Part shown: positions 22,863 to 31,128 of the stretch, one piece after another
Numbering within the stretch: the first letter of the stretch is position 1
Layout of the letters: every line of letters begins with the position of its first letter
From: Bilophila wadsworthia ATCC 49260
GTDB lineage: Bacteria; Desulfobacterota; Desulfovibrionia; Desulfovibrionales; Desulfovibrionaceae
Direction of reading: 5' to 3'
Length of the DNA stretch: 64,000 nt
Assembly (NCBI RefSeq): GCF_000701705.1
Contig: NZ_JNJP01000012.1
Coordinates: 1-64,000, forward strand
Made by a program: the position numbers and the translations under genes
Notes under the pieces: model-generated
What the model saw: the letters and a program-made list of their open reading frames with translations, nothing else
What the model was told of the DNA's origin: nothing
Database searches by the model: none

Positions 22863-23115
22863 CATCGACATCACGATACTTGGTGAACAGGCTCTTGCGG
22901 CACTCATGCAGCGGCTGTCGGAAGCACGCGGGAAGCACCCTGTTTTCGCGGAGGGCAAATACCATGCGCTCGGCGTTATCGGGGAGGAGTACCGTGAGCT
23001 TGTATACGCCGTTGAGCATGAAACTCCGGAGCGTATCCGCGACGAAGCCCTCGATGTAGCTGTGACCGCACTGCGGCTATGGCTTGGGGAACACAAGGTT
23101 GGTGCTCATGAGTGA
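22855..23115 (+). CDS. MazG-like nucleotide pyrophosphohydrolase-type protein
   Basis: 86 residues from GTG 22855, seven bases after AAGGAGG. IGEEYRELVYAVEHETPERI and RDEALDVAVTALRLW show the EExxE...ExxD metal-binding pattern of the MazG/all-alpha NTP-PPase fold. It may clean up or adjust nucleotide pools during lytic growth. The assignment is by motif. Confidence 0.6.
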   Translation: MHNIDITILGEQALAALMQRLSEARGKHPVFAEGKYHALGVIGEEYRELVYAVEHETPERIRDEALDVAVTALRLWLGEHKVGAHE

Positions 23116-23476
23116 CGTGTGGGTGAGCCAGTTCGAACTGTCAGAGGCCATCGGTGACGTGGGGGCGGTCATCCTCTGCGCACAGTGCGGTGGACGTTCA
23201 TACTTTATCCCCCGGAAGCCCACAGGTTTTCTTCTGGAGTTGCTTGGTCGGCAGCGTATGGCGGCACTCTGTACAGAATTTTGGGGGATGCAGATCGTCG
23301 TGCCCAACCTGCGCCGTGGTGAACCGTTCAAAGGACGTATCCTGTCCCGTCTGGAAGCAGGGGAGAAGCCGGACGCCATCGCCGAAGCCCTTGGCGTGAC
23401 CACCAGGTACGTCCGTCGGCTCAAAAAGCAGCTTTGCGGGAACCCGGAACCACAGCAGCAATATCGGCTGTTGTAG
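23108..23476 (+). CDS. Mor-like transcription activator, copy 2
   Basis: 122 residues from ATG 23108. Same plan as the first copy: GGRSYFIPRKPTG, EFWGMQIVVPNLRRGEPFKG, then a helix-turn-helix (DAIAEALGVTTRYVRRLKKQ). It is the last gene before the first late-promoter site, the position of C in Mu, so this copy is the better candidate for the late activator. Confidence 0.75.
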   Translation: MSDVWVSQFELSEAIGDVGAVILCAQCGGRSYFIPRKPTGFLLELLGRQRMAALCTEFWGMQIVVPNLRRGEPFKGRILSRLEAGEKPDAIAEALGVTTRYVRRLKKQLCGNPEPQQQYRLL

Positions 23477-23520
23477 AATCTTGTTCACGGTGTCCTCCCC
23501 CTATTCTCTTGTGCGAGAGT
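23476..23520 (+). promoter_or_regulatory. late promoter site 1 (lysis)
   Basis: GAATCTTGTTCACGGTG at 23476-23492, the least canonical copy of a 17-base element found five times before late units. It lies directly after the second Mor-like gene and ~50 bp ahead of the lysis genes. Confidence 0.6.
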
Positions 23521-23541
23521 GGACGCAGGAGGATATTTTTT

Positions 23542-23928
23542 ATGGCTGTTCTTCCCTTGCGTCACTTCTCCCCGGTCGAGTTCCGCTGCAAGTGCGGGTG
23601 CGGCGCGGGCATGGAGAAGATGGACGCCGATCTGCTCCAGATGCTCGATGAGGCCCGTGATCTGGCGGGTATCCCGTTCCCCCTTTCTTCCGCCTACCGC
23701 TGCCCGAAGCACAACAAGGCGGTCGGCGGCGTGCCCACCTCCGCGCACACTCGCGGCTACGCCGTGGATATCCGCTGCGTGGATTCCCATTCCCGTTTCG
23801 CCATGCTGCAAGCCCTGCTTGAGGCCGGGTTCCGGCGCGTCGAGCTGGCTCCGACGTGGATCCATGTGGACAACGACCCCGACAAGCCGCGCGACGTGGC
23901 CTTTTACCAGCATGGAGGCAAGTACTGA
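23542..23928 (+). CDS. M15-family peptidase endolysin
   Basis: 128 residues from ATG 23542 with GGAGG upstream. Peptidase M15A zinc site: SAHTRGYAVDIRCVD (H and D) and TWIHVDNDP (H). SSAYRCPKHNKAVGG is typical of the family. It should cleave peptide cross-links in peptidoglycan at lysis. No signal peptide, so it needs the adjacent holin. Confidence 0.85.
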   Translation: MAVLPLRHFSPVEFRCKCGCGAGMEKMDADLLQMLDEARDLAGIPFPLSSAYRCPKHNKAVGGVPTSAHTRGYAVDIRCVDSHSRFAMLQALLEAGFRRVELAPTWIHVDNDPDKPRDVAFYQHGGKY

Positions 23929-24218
23929 TGGAAGCGACCGTGATTGATTTCATCCTTTCGACCTTGATGAGCCTTTCCGCGCAGTATCCCGATGCGGCGT
24001 GGCTCGTGACCGCCCTGAGCGTGGTCATGACCGTGTGCGGCCTGTGCGCCGTGGCCACCGCATGGATGCCCGTCCCCAAGGAAAAGAACGGGCTTTATGC
24101 CGTCTTCTACCGCTGGGCCCATGCCCTTGCCGCACACTTCGGGCAGAACAAGGGCGCGGTGGCGGACGGCAAGTCCGAAACCGTGAAGGCCGAAGTCAAG
24201 GCCGTGACGGGGAAGTGA
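23928..24218 (+). CDS. holin-like membrane protein
   Basis: 96 residues; the ATG overlaps the endolysin stop. One strong transmembrane segment (AAWLVTALSVVMTVCGLCAV) preceded by a hydrophobic N-terminus and followed by a charged tail rich in K and E. Size and position are those of a holin. Confidence 0.65.
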   Translation: MEATVIDFILSTLMSLSAQYPDAAWLVTALSVVMTVCGLCAVATAWMPVPKEKNGLYAVFYRWAHALAAHFGQNKGAVADGKSETVKAEVKAVTGK

Positions 24219-24538
24219 TGTGCGGGCCGTCCTTGAGTTCCTTTCATCGCTCGCCGGGATCCTTAAGCTGTGGCTGCGTCAACGGTACGGCGAACGCCGC
24301 GAGGCTGATCGCGCTGCTGTTCGTGATGACGCTGGCGGCGAGTGGGTGCAGCACAGTGGCGGAACCGACCGCCGCGACAAGCCTGGCTCCGCTGACGCCG
24401 GGGGCCGTCGTGACGGGTGAGTGGTCCTACACCTACCGGGGCGAGACGTTCACCGAGCCCGGCGAGTGGGTGCACCTGCCCGCAGGCGAGGCCGGGAACC
24501 TGCTCCTGTGGATCAAGGGCGTTGAGGCTGGAAGCTGA
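24218..24538 (+). CDS. Rz1-like lipoprotein
   Basis: 106 residues; the ATG at 24218 overlaps the holin stop. A signal sequence ends in a lipobox: ARLIALLFVMTLAASGCSTV, so the cysteine should be lipidated. The mature part starts proline/threonine-rich, like outer-membrane spanin subunits, but is longer than classical Rz1 and has a beta-rich end. The true start may be further inside. Confidence 0.6.
   Translation: MCGPSLSSFHRSPGSLSCGCVNGTANAARLIALLFVMTLAASGCSTVAEPTAATSLAPLTPGAVVTGEWSYTYRGETFTEPGEWVHLPAGEAGNLLLWIKGVEAGS
24220..24420 (+). CDS. possible Rz-like ORF overlapping the lipoprotein gene
   Basis: GTG at 24220, 66 residues (MRAVLEFLSSLAGILKLWLR then charged). A hydrophobic N-terminal helix and a charged rest would fit an inner-membrane spanin. 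The lipoprotein frame covers it entirely. Only the arrangement supports it; it may be a shadow. Confidence 0.35.
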   Translation: MRAVLEFLSSLAGILKLWLRQRYGERREADRAAVRDDAGGEWVQHSGGTDRRDKPGSADAGGRRDG

Positions 24539-24810
24539 TGGAGCATACACTGGACCATGAATCCCGGCTTTCCCGCATTGAGGCATTGCTCGAAGCGCTC
24601 AACCAGCGGCTTGACGACGCGATACTCACGCAACTCCGCGATCATGGAAAACGCATTCGGGATCTTGAGGATCATATCTCGGTTATGGCCGAGACGTGCG
24701 CGCGGGAACGCGGGGAGCGGCAGGGCAGCAGGGCAACGGCCATCGCCATCATAACCGCCCTCTCGGGAGTTGGCGGTTGCATCGGTGCCATTGTGGGCCG
24801 GATGTTTTGA
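24538..24810 (+). CDS. coiled-coil/transmembrane protein, XhlA-like
   Basis: 90 residues: an N-terminal coiled coil (SRLSRIEALLEALNQRLDDA) and a C-terminal membrane helix (ATAIAIITALSGVGGCIGAI). This is the plan of hemolysin XhlA-type phage lysis accessories. It overlaps the lipoprotein stop by one base. Confidence 0.6.
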   Translation: MEHTLDHESRLSRIEALLEALNQRLDDAILTQLRDHGKRIRDLEDHISVMAETCARERGERQGSRATAIAIITALSGVGGCIGAIVGRMF

Positions 24811-24827
24811 GAATGCCCTGTGCATGA

Positions 24828-25289
24828 ATGGACACCTATGCGCTCCAGCGTCAGCTTCTTCAGGCAGAACTTCCTCCAACGGAAAAGCTTGTAGGTATGG
24901 TGCTCGCCATACACATGGACAAGCGGACCGGAAAAATCCGCGTGCGGCAGGAAACCGTCGCGCAGGAGTGTGGCGTGTCTGCGCGAACAGTGCGCAGGGC
25001 CATTGCTGCGCTCGTATCCTCCGGAGTGTTCGTCTCCGTGGCAACCGGACGCTCCTCGGTTTTGGTTGCTGGTTCTGGAAAGAGTACTGGAAGAGTGGAC
25101 CGGCCACCGGTGTCCTATCAGACCGGTCACGGGTGTCCGCAATTGAAGCGGAAAAGGGCCCCTTGGGAGTATGATTTGGCGCACAGTACGAGGCCCGAGG
25201 AAGAGGAGAAACGAGGGCATGAAAGTTTTTTGAGAGAACAGGAAGAACGCAGGCCAAACGGGGGGTGCGACGATGGCGGCACGATTTGA
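24828..25289 (+). CDS. helix-turn-helix protein upstream of terminase
   Basis: 153 residues. The N-terminal half has a winged-helix pattern (KIRVRQETVAQECGVSARTV, then RRAIAALVSSGVF), the rest is basic and disordered. It overlaps the small terminase by 17 bases. A role in packaging or its regulation is suggested only by position. Confidence 0.6.
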   Translation: MDTYALQRQLLQAELPPTEKLVGMVLAIHMDKRTGKIRVRQETVAQECGVSARTVRRAIAALVSSGVFVSVATGRSSVLVAGSGKSTGRVDRPPVSYQTGHGCPQLKRKRAPWEYDLAHSTRPEEEEKRGHESFLREQEERRPNGGCDDGGTI

Positions 25290-25812
25290 TTGGGAATCCA
25301 TCCGGGCCGAGTACGAAGTAGGGGCGAGCCAGTCCGATCTGTCCAAGCGGTACGGTGTGAGCCGGACGGCCATCCAAAAGCGCATCCGGGCCGAAGGCTG
25401 GGTGCAGGATATTTCCGGCACCGTGAACCGCATGGCAGAGGCCAAGGTTGCGGGCGTGGTTGCAGGCTGCAACCCTCAAAAAAAGGCCGAAGCCTTGGAC
25501 CGCGCCGCCGAAGCCAAGGCCGCTGTCATCACCCGCCACCAGCGGGAGTGGGATCGGCATCAGTCCATTATGGATGAGGCGTTGTCCGAAGGCAGCTTCG
25601 ACAAGGCCAAGCTCGCCAAGATCACCGCCGAGACGATCAAGATCCGGCAGGAGGGAGAGCGCAAGGCGTGGGGCATCGTGGACAAAGCTGCGTTGGATCA
25701 TACTTCATCCGACGGTTCGCTGTCTCAGCGTCCGGTGGATCTCTCGCATCTCTCTCCGGACGAGTTGCTTCGCCTGACAAAGGAAGCCTTCAAAACGCCG
25801 GATCATGAGTAG
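25273..25812 (+). CDS. terminase small subunit
   Basis: 179 residues. An N-terminal helix-turn-helix (YEVGASQSDLSKRYGVSRTA) for recognition of the packaging site is followed by a long helical oligomerisation region. It overlaps the large subunit start by eight bases. Confidence 0.75.
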   Translation: MAARFDWESIRAEYEVGASQSDLSKRYGVSRTAIQKRIRAEGWVQDISGTVNRMAEAKVAGVVAGCNPQKKAEALDRAAEAKAAVITRHQREWDRHQSIMDEALSEGSFDKAKLAKITAETIKIRQEGERKAWGIVDKAALDHTSSDGSLSQRPVDLSHLSPDELLRLTKEAFKTPDHE

Positions 25813-27268
25813 CCCAGCCATCCTTTCCGATATCCGGAAGGCGTTGGCCCGGAGCTGTCTCGCGGCCTTCGTGCGCTACACCATGCCCGGCTACCGCATG
25901 GGATGGGTGCATGAGGAAATCTGTTCCGAGCTAGACGCCTTCCTTGCCGATGTCGTAGCCGGGCGTTCCCCGCGCCTCATGCTGACCATGCCGCCCCGCC
26001 ACGGGAAAAGCGAGCTCGCCTCCCGACGTTTCCCGGCTTACGCCTTGGGCCGTTATCCTGATCTATCCGTCATTTCAACGAGCTACGCCGCCGACCTGTC
26101 CTCGCGCATGAACCGCGACGTCCAGCGTGTCATCGACAGTCCGGAATACCGGGAACTCTTTCCCGGCACGGCGCTGTACGGCAAGAACATCCGCACCGTG
26201 GGGAACGGTTCCTACCTCCGCAATTCAGATATATTCGAGGTAGTGGGGCACGCTGGATGCTACCGTTCCGCTGGCGTGGGCGGCGGCATCACGGGCATGG
26301 GCGGGCATATCGTCATCGTCGACGACCCATTCAAAGACCGGGCATCCGCCGATTCCCCGACCATCCGCCAGAACGTCTGGGACTGGTACACGTCCACGCT
26401 GTACACGCGCCTCGCGCCCGGCGGGGGGGTTCTCATTATCAATACGCGCTGGCACATGGCCGACCTTTCCGGGCGGCTGCTTGAGGCCGCCGCACGGGGG
26501 GAGGGCGACCACTGGCGTGTGGTGGACTTCCCCGCCATCGCCACGGCGGACGAGCCACATCGTAAGGCCGGGGAAGCCCTGCACCCGGAACGTTACCCGC
26601 TGAGCCAGCTCCTTGCCATTAAGAAAGCCCTCGGCACACGCGACTGGGAGGCCCTGTACCAGCAGCGGCCTACGCCCGACGGCGGCGCCATTTTCAAATC
26701 CGAGTGGTTGCGCTTCTGGCTCCCCAAAGATCTGCCAGAGCAGTTCGACCAGCTCCTTATCTCGTGGGATATGACGTTCAAGGACGGCGACGATACCGAC
26801 TTTGTTGTGGGGCAGGTGTGGGGCCGCAAGGGGGCCGACCGCTACCTCCTCGATCAGGTCCGGCGGCGCATGGGATTTACGGATACGGTCGCCGCGTTCC
26901 GGGCGCTCGCCGCTAAATGGCCCGGCGCAGCCCGTAAGCTGGTGGAGGATAAGGCCAACGGCCCGGCGGTTATCGACGCGCTGAAACATGCTGTGCCTGG
27001 TATCATCCCCGTGGAGCCGGACGGCAGCAAGACGGCCCGGGCCCATGCCGTGACCACGTTCTTCGAGGCCGGGAACGTCCTGCTCCCGCACCCTGAGCAT
27101 TGCCCGTGGGCGCGGGAGTACGTCGCGGAACTGACACAGTTCCCCGGTGCGCCCCACGACGACCAAGTGGACGCCACAACACAGGCGCTGCGTGATTTCG
27201 ATACCAAGCGGCCCATGTGCATCAACCCCGCCATCCTCAATCATCCACGTATGGGAAGGAGAATATAA
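25805..27268 (+). CDS. terminase large subunit
   Basis: 487 residues. Packaging ATPase with Walker A MPPRHGKSELASRR and Walker B HIVIVDDPFKD, followed by an RNase H-fold nuclease with acidic residues in SWDMTFKDGDDTDF, EDKANG and PHDDQVDATTQAL. It cuts the concatemer and drives DNA into the prohead. Confidence 0.92.
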   Translation: MSSPAILSDIRKALARSCLAAFVRYTMPGYRMGWVHEEICSELDAFLADVVAGRSPRLMLTMPPRHGKSELASRRFPAYALGRYPDLSVISTSYAADLSSRMNRDVQRVIDSPEYRELFPGTALYGKNIRTVGNGSYLRNSDIFEVVGHAGCYRSAGVGGGITGMGGHIVIVDDPFKDRASADSPTIRQNVWDWYTSTLYTRLAPGGGVLIINTRWHMADLSGRLLEAAARGEGDHWRVVDFPAIATADEPHRKAGEALHPERYPLSQLLAIKKALGTRDWEALYQQRPTPDGGAIFKSEWLRFWLPKDLPEQFDQLLISWDMTFKDGDDTDFVVGQVWGRKGADRYLLDQVRRRMGFTDTVAAFRALAAKWPGAARKLVEDKANGPAVIDALKHAVPGIIPVEPDGSKTARAHAVTTFFEAGNVLLPHPEHCPWAREYVAELTQFPGAPHDDQVDATTQALRDFDTKRPMCINPAILNHPRMGRRI

Positions 27269-27282
27269 ATGAATGTAAAGAG

Positions 27283-28029
27283 TTAGAGTCCTGCTTCTTG
27301 ACATCTTTCCTTCACAAAAGGGTTCTCGTTACCTTGTAGTCTTTCAATACGTCTGGCCCGCGTGCATTCCCACGCATCAACCGGATACATCTTGTCCCAT
27401 GCGTCCATGAGCTGCGTCTGCTGGCGGCTCATGCGGTAGCGCGGGGCATAGGCGTCGGCCATATACTTGTAGGTCCGGGCAATCTGTCCCCTCGCTCTGA
27501 TAGGCGGCTCGGCCCTGCGGTCGGCGATCTTCATCCCGCAGCTTCCGAAGTCCGGCTCCTCGCCCGGCAACATCTGAAAGTTGTAGTTCTGGCGTAGGGC
27601 ATTCACCGCGCCGATGGCCGGATACAGATTGTACAGGTCAGCCTGCATGAGCCTGTATTCCCGGCTGACCTTCTCGGCGCACTTGCGGCCTTTGAACGCC
27701 TTTCCCCTGTTGTCCACGCACTGCGCGTCGCCCTCGCGCCACTCCGCGAACGCCTGCCCGAAGTTCTCGGCGGGGACCACGTGTTCCCATTCCACCTTCC
27801 CGGCCCGCTTCTCGTGCTTCGCGGCAGTAAAACCCTCCGGCAGGGTGACGTTCTTCTTCTCGTCGAACGCCGCCCCGCAGTAGAGCGTGATCCGATGGTC
27901 ATAATAGACCTGCCGTTCCAGCGTCTTCTTGGCCTTGCTGAACGAATCGTTCCATTCGTTGCCCGCGGCCTGCGCCTCGGACGTCATAACCAGCGCGGCC
28001 AGCAGAAACACCATGATGCTTTTGTACAT
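27283..28029 (-). CDS. secreted endonuclease I (EndA/Vvn-like) cargo gene
   Basis: 248 residues on the strand opposite to the late operon. A signal peptide (MYKSIMVFLLAALVMTSEAQ, cleavage after QA-A) targets it to the periplasm. The His-Me finger site is visible in EWEHVVPAENFGQAFAEWR and ADLYNLYPAIGAVN. Cysteines suggest disulfides. It could destroy incoming DNA in the lysogen or scavenge nucleotides. It has its own promoter region. Confidence 0.85.
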   Translation of the reverse strand: MYKSIMVFLLAALVMTSEAQAAGNEWNDSFSKAKKTLERQVYYDHRITLYCGAAFDEKKNVTLPEGFTAAKHEKRAGKVEWEHVVPAENFGQAFAEWREGDAQCVDNRGKAFKGRKCAEKVSREYRLMQADLYNLYPAIGAVNALRQNYNFQMLPGEEPDFGSCGMKIADRRAEPPIRARGQIARTYKYMADAYAPRYRMSRQQTQLMDAWDKMYPVDAWECTRARRIERLQGNENPFVKERCQEAGL

Positions 28030-28057
28030 GCGGATACCTCCCTAAAGGTATCCATGT

Positions 28058-28075
28058 ATATAGATTAATCTATAT
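28058..28075. promoter_or_regulatory. 18-bp perfect palindrome upstream of the endonuclease gene
   Basis: ATATAGATTAATCTATAT is fully self-complementary and lies ~30 bp upstream of the endonuclease start. It is a likely operator for that gene. It differs from the cI-type palindromes. Confidence 0.5.
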
Positions 28076-28113
28076 TGATACAATATGAAAGGTGTCCCAC
28101 AGCCAAGCCCCCC

Positions 28114-28160
28114 GAACCTTGTTCACGGTGTGTTTTCTTTTTGGCTCGTAGCATTATGGG
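28114..28160 (+). promoter_or_regulatory. late promoter site 2 (head)
   Basis: GAACCTTGTTCACGGTG at 28114-28130, with TAGCAT as a possible -10 about 30 bases downstream of TTGTTC. It lies ~35 bp ahead of the portal gene and restarts late transcription after the antisense endonuclease gene. Confidence 0.65.
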
Positions 28161-28163
28161 CAC

Positions 28164-30350
28164 ATGAGCAAGAAGCGCACTTATCGACACGCCACCTCCA
28201 TACCTCAAGTGCAACCGTCGCGCCGTCTGAATCTCTCCCCGGACGTGCGCGGCGGCCTTGCTCAGCCTTTGCCGCCTACGCCCGACGACATCAGCAGGCT
28301 GTACGGCCCAGCGAAGACGCTCGGCGCGCCCGAAGAGGTGCAGCTTGCGATGGATGCGCGGCTTGCGGATTCCGGCGTCTATTCCCTGCTTCAACACTCG
28401 CTTGAGCTCGGATTCGGGATTGCCCCTCAATTCATGGGGTACGGCGTCCTCCAGAATCTTGCCCAGAACGGATTGATCCGTGCCTGTGTCGAGACGGTAT
28501 CGGACGATATGACTCGAGCGTGGATTGAGTTCAAGCGCGAAGGGGAGGGCGGCGACGAATCATTGCTCACCGACCTTGCGCAGGCGTGCAAGAGGTTCGC
28601 ACTGCAACGCCTTTTCCATGAGGCGACCGAGCTTGTGGGGTACGAGGGCGGGGCCTTCCTTTTCATCGACACCGGAGCAGTCGGGGAAGAGCTGGAACGC
28701 CCGCTGAACGTCAGCCCGTATTCCGCCGAACTCAGGCCCGGCGGCGTGCTGCGCTTCGTCGTCATCGACCCCGTGAACGTCTTCCCCGGAGACTACAACA
28801 GCCTTTCGCCGCTTGAGCCGGACTACTTCCGCCCGCGCTGGTGGTGGGTGCTCGGGCAGCGGGTGCACGCCTCGCGCCTCATCCGATTGGTTGCGAACGA
28901 ATGCCCGGTGCTGCTGCGGCCCGCCTACAATTTTTTGGGCATCCCGCAGGCGCAGATCCTCTGGGATTACGTCCTGCATTTTCAGGAATGCCGCGCCGCC
29001 GAAGCCCGGCTACTGACCAAGTTTTCGCTGACCGTCTTCAAGACGAAGATGGAAGACATCCTGTACTCAGCCGGGGGCACCGCTCAGATCGATACCCGCA
29101 TCCGGTACATGATTCAGACCATGACCAATGACGGCGTGCTTGCCGTCGACAAAGAATCGGAAGACGTGGTCAAGCTGGAAACCCCGCTTTCAGGCGTGAC
29201 CGACATCGTGCGCCAGTCCCTTGAAATCCTCGCCGCCCTGAACCGCACTCCGGCGGTCAAGCTGCTTGGCATCAGCCCGTCAGGGTTCAATGCCACGGGC
29301 GAATCGGACATCCGCAACTACTACGACCATATTACGAGCCAGCAGGAGAAAGTCCTGCGCGACGGCATCAAGAAGGCGCTCGACTGTATCCAGCTCTACC
29401 TGCGCGGAACCATCGACCCTTCCGTGACTTTTGACTTCGCGCCCCTCGGCGAAGAGGATAGGGCGGCCCTTGCGACGCTCCAGAAGACCAAGGCCGACAC
29501 CATCGCCGTCTACATGGATCGGGACATCATCTCTCAGGAAGAAGCCCGGCAATCCCTTGCCAGTGACCCGGACAGCGGCTTCTCCGACATCGACCCGGCG
29601 GAAGTGCCGCAGGGCAATGGAATGCCTGATGCCCTGCCGGAAGCCGGGGAAGAGGGCTTGATGCCCGACATCGACGATGTGGACAAGGCCGGGGCCGTCT
29701 ACGACGCCGCGTGGGACGAGGATGTCTGGCGTACCGCCGAGAACGGCAAACGGTATCAGATCGACACTGAAACCGGAGAGATCAAGAAGGGGAACGTGGG
29801 GCAGAAGTCATGGAATTCCGAACAAAAGCAGCACGAACGCAGGGATCGTATGGAAGATGCTCTGCGGGAAATAGCCAATGGGCGTCCGGAATCAACGATA
29901 CCGCATCTCCGAAAGGATCTTGAACGCTATGGGGGCACAAACGACGTCACTATTGTCAAGGGAGATGCAAGGAAAGGTCTTGTCCATATTGCTGACCGAC
30001 ATGGACACGCGGCTGTTGCCCATGTGCTGGAAGCTGTCGCCAACGGGGAAATAGATAGGTTCGTTCCGGGAAAGCAGACTGTACATATCCGCAAAGACGG
30101 CTATGAGGCCGTGCTCTCTCTTGAGGAGAACGGTAGGAAAAAAACATGGTTATTGACTGGATTTGATCTTCCCGGAGCGGGACAAAAAAAGAGGCCCACG
30201 GGTGACAGCGGCAAGGTTTGTACAAGACACGCTTCTACGCAGGCCGGGCCTATTCTTAGTCGTCCCGACATGGGAGCCGTAAGCCTCTTTAAAGACAGGA
30301 TACTCCATCTCATGGAGCAAGTAAAGCCGGTGGAGATCCCGCGTGGCTAA
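28164..30350 (+). CDS. portal protein (DUF1073) with C-terminal nuclease-toxin-like domain
   Basis: 728 residues, far longer than a bare portal. Residues ~1-480 match the DUF1073 portal family (VETVSDDMTRAWIEFKREGE; NRTPAVKLLGISPSGFNATG; YDHITSQQEKVLRDGIKKAL). After an acidic linker, residues ~600-680 carry KGLVHIADRHGHAAVAHVLE and VHIRKDGYEAVLSLEENGRK followed by WLLTGFD. This is the pattern of the PBECR (Barnase-EndoU-ColicinE5/D-RelE-like) domains appended to phage structural proteins. The toxin-like role is inferred. Confidence 0.85.
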   Translation: MSKKRTYRHATSIPQVQPSRRLNLSPDVRGGLAQPLPPTPDDISRLYGPAKTLGAPEEVQLAMDARLADSGVYSLLQHSLELGFGIAPQFMGYGVLQNLAQNGLIRACVETVSDDMTRAWIEFKREGEGGDESLLTDLAQACKRFALQRLFHEATELVGYEGGAFLFIDTGAVGEELERPLNVSPYSAELRPGGVLRFVVIDPVNVFPGDYNSLSPLEPDYFRPRWWWVLGQRVHASRLIRLVANECPVLLRPAYNFLGIPQAQILWDYVLHFQECRAAEARLLTKFSLTVFKTKMEDILYSAGGTAQIDTRIRYMIQTMTNDGVLAVDKESEDVVKLETPLSGVTDIVRQSLEILAALNRTPAVKLLGISPSGFNATGESDIRNYYDHITSQQEKVLRDGIKKALDCIQLYLRGTIDPSVTFDFAPLGEEDRAALATLQKTKADTIAVYMDRDIISQEEARQSLASDPDSGFSDIDPAEVPQGNGMPDALPEAGEEGLMPDIDDVDKAGAVYDAAWDEDVWRTAENGKRYQIDTETGEIKKGNVGQKSWNSEQKQHERRDRMEDALREIANGRPESTIPHLRKDLERYGGTNDVTIVKGDARKGLVHIADRHGHAAVAHVLEAVANGEIDRFVPGKQTVHIRKDGYEAVLSLEENGRKKTWLLTGFDLPGAGQKKRPTGDSGKVCTRHASTQAGPILSRPDMGAVSLFKDRILHLMEQVKPVEIPRG

Positions 30351-31125
30351 AACCCTTCGAGCCATCAAGCCCAACGCGGGCATCCGGGCGAAATACCGCA
30401 AACGGCTGGTGTCCCTCCTCGACGAAATGCAGCGTTCCGTCGTGTGGTGGATACGCGCTGAGTATCGGCAGCAGGAAACTCGGATAGCACAAGATGCATC
30501 CCCGGCGAGTGACCTGCAAAACCGCCTCAAGCGCCTGTTCCGGTACTGGACGAAGCGGTGGAGGGAAAGCGCGGAGAGTTTTGCACGGGAGTTCGTGGGC
30601 AGTACGAGGCGGCGCACGGAAGCCAGCATGAGGCAGGCCCTCAAAGATGCGGGCTTCACGGTGAGGATGGAGGGAAGCAGGGCCATGAGCGACGTGGCGC
30701 GGGCCCTCTTCGAGGAAAATGTCAATCTCATCAAATCCATTCCGCAGCACTATTTCACGGAAGTGACGGGGCTAGTACAGCGTTCCGCCAGCATGGGCCG
30801 GGACGTGGAGTTCCTCGCCGACGAACTGCACAAGCGGTACGAGATCACCCGGCGCCGGGCAGAATTCATTGCCCGCGACCAGTCCAATAAGGCGACCGAG
30901 GCCCTTAAGCGGGTACAGGACAAGGAACTCGGCATCACCGAAGGCATCTGGGTACATGTGCCGGGAAAGAAAACGAGCCGCCATACCCACCAGCTCATGA
31001 ATGGGAAAAAGTTCGTCATCACGGAAGGTCTTTACGACTCTGACGTGAAGCGCAAAGTGCTTTGCGGTGAGCTTCCGGGGTGCCAATGCACGTACCGGGC
31101 CGTTATTCCTGAATTTGGAGACTAG
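30343..31125 (+). CDS. MuF-like minor head protein
   Basis: 260 residues from GTG 30343, seven bases after GGTGGAG. The C-terminal half has the Mu gpF/SPP1 gp7 pattern: ARDQSNKATEALKRVQDKEL, WVHVPGKKTSRHTHQLMNGK and ELPGCQCTYRAVIPE. It binds the portal and helps DNA ejection. No C-terminal toxin is present here; that type of domain is on the portal instead. Confidence 0.82.
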   Translation: MAKTLRAIKPNAGIRAKYRKRLVSLLDEMQRSVVWWIRAEYRQQETRIAQDASPASDLQNRLKRLFRYWTKRWRESAESFAREFVGSTRRRTEASMRQALKDAGFTVRMEGSRAMSDVARALFEENVNLIKSIPQHYFTEVTGLVQRSASMGRDVEFLADELHKRYEITRRRAEFIARDQSNKATEALKRVQDKELGITEGIWVHVPGKKTSRHTHQLMNGKKFVITEGLYDSDVKRKVLCGELPGCQCTYRAVIPEFGD

Positions 31126-31128
31126 TCT

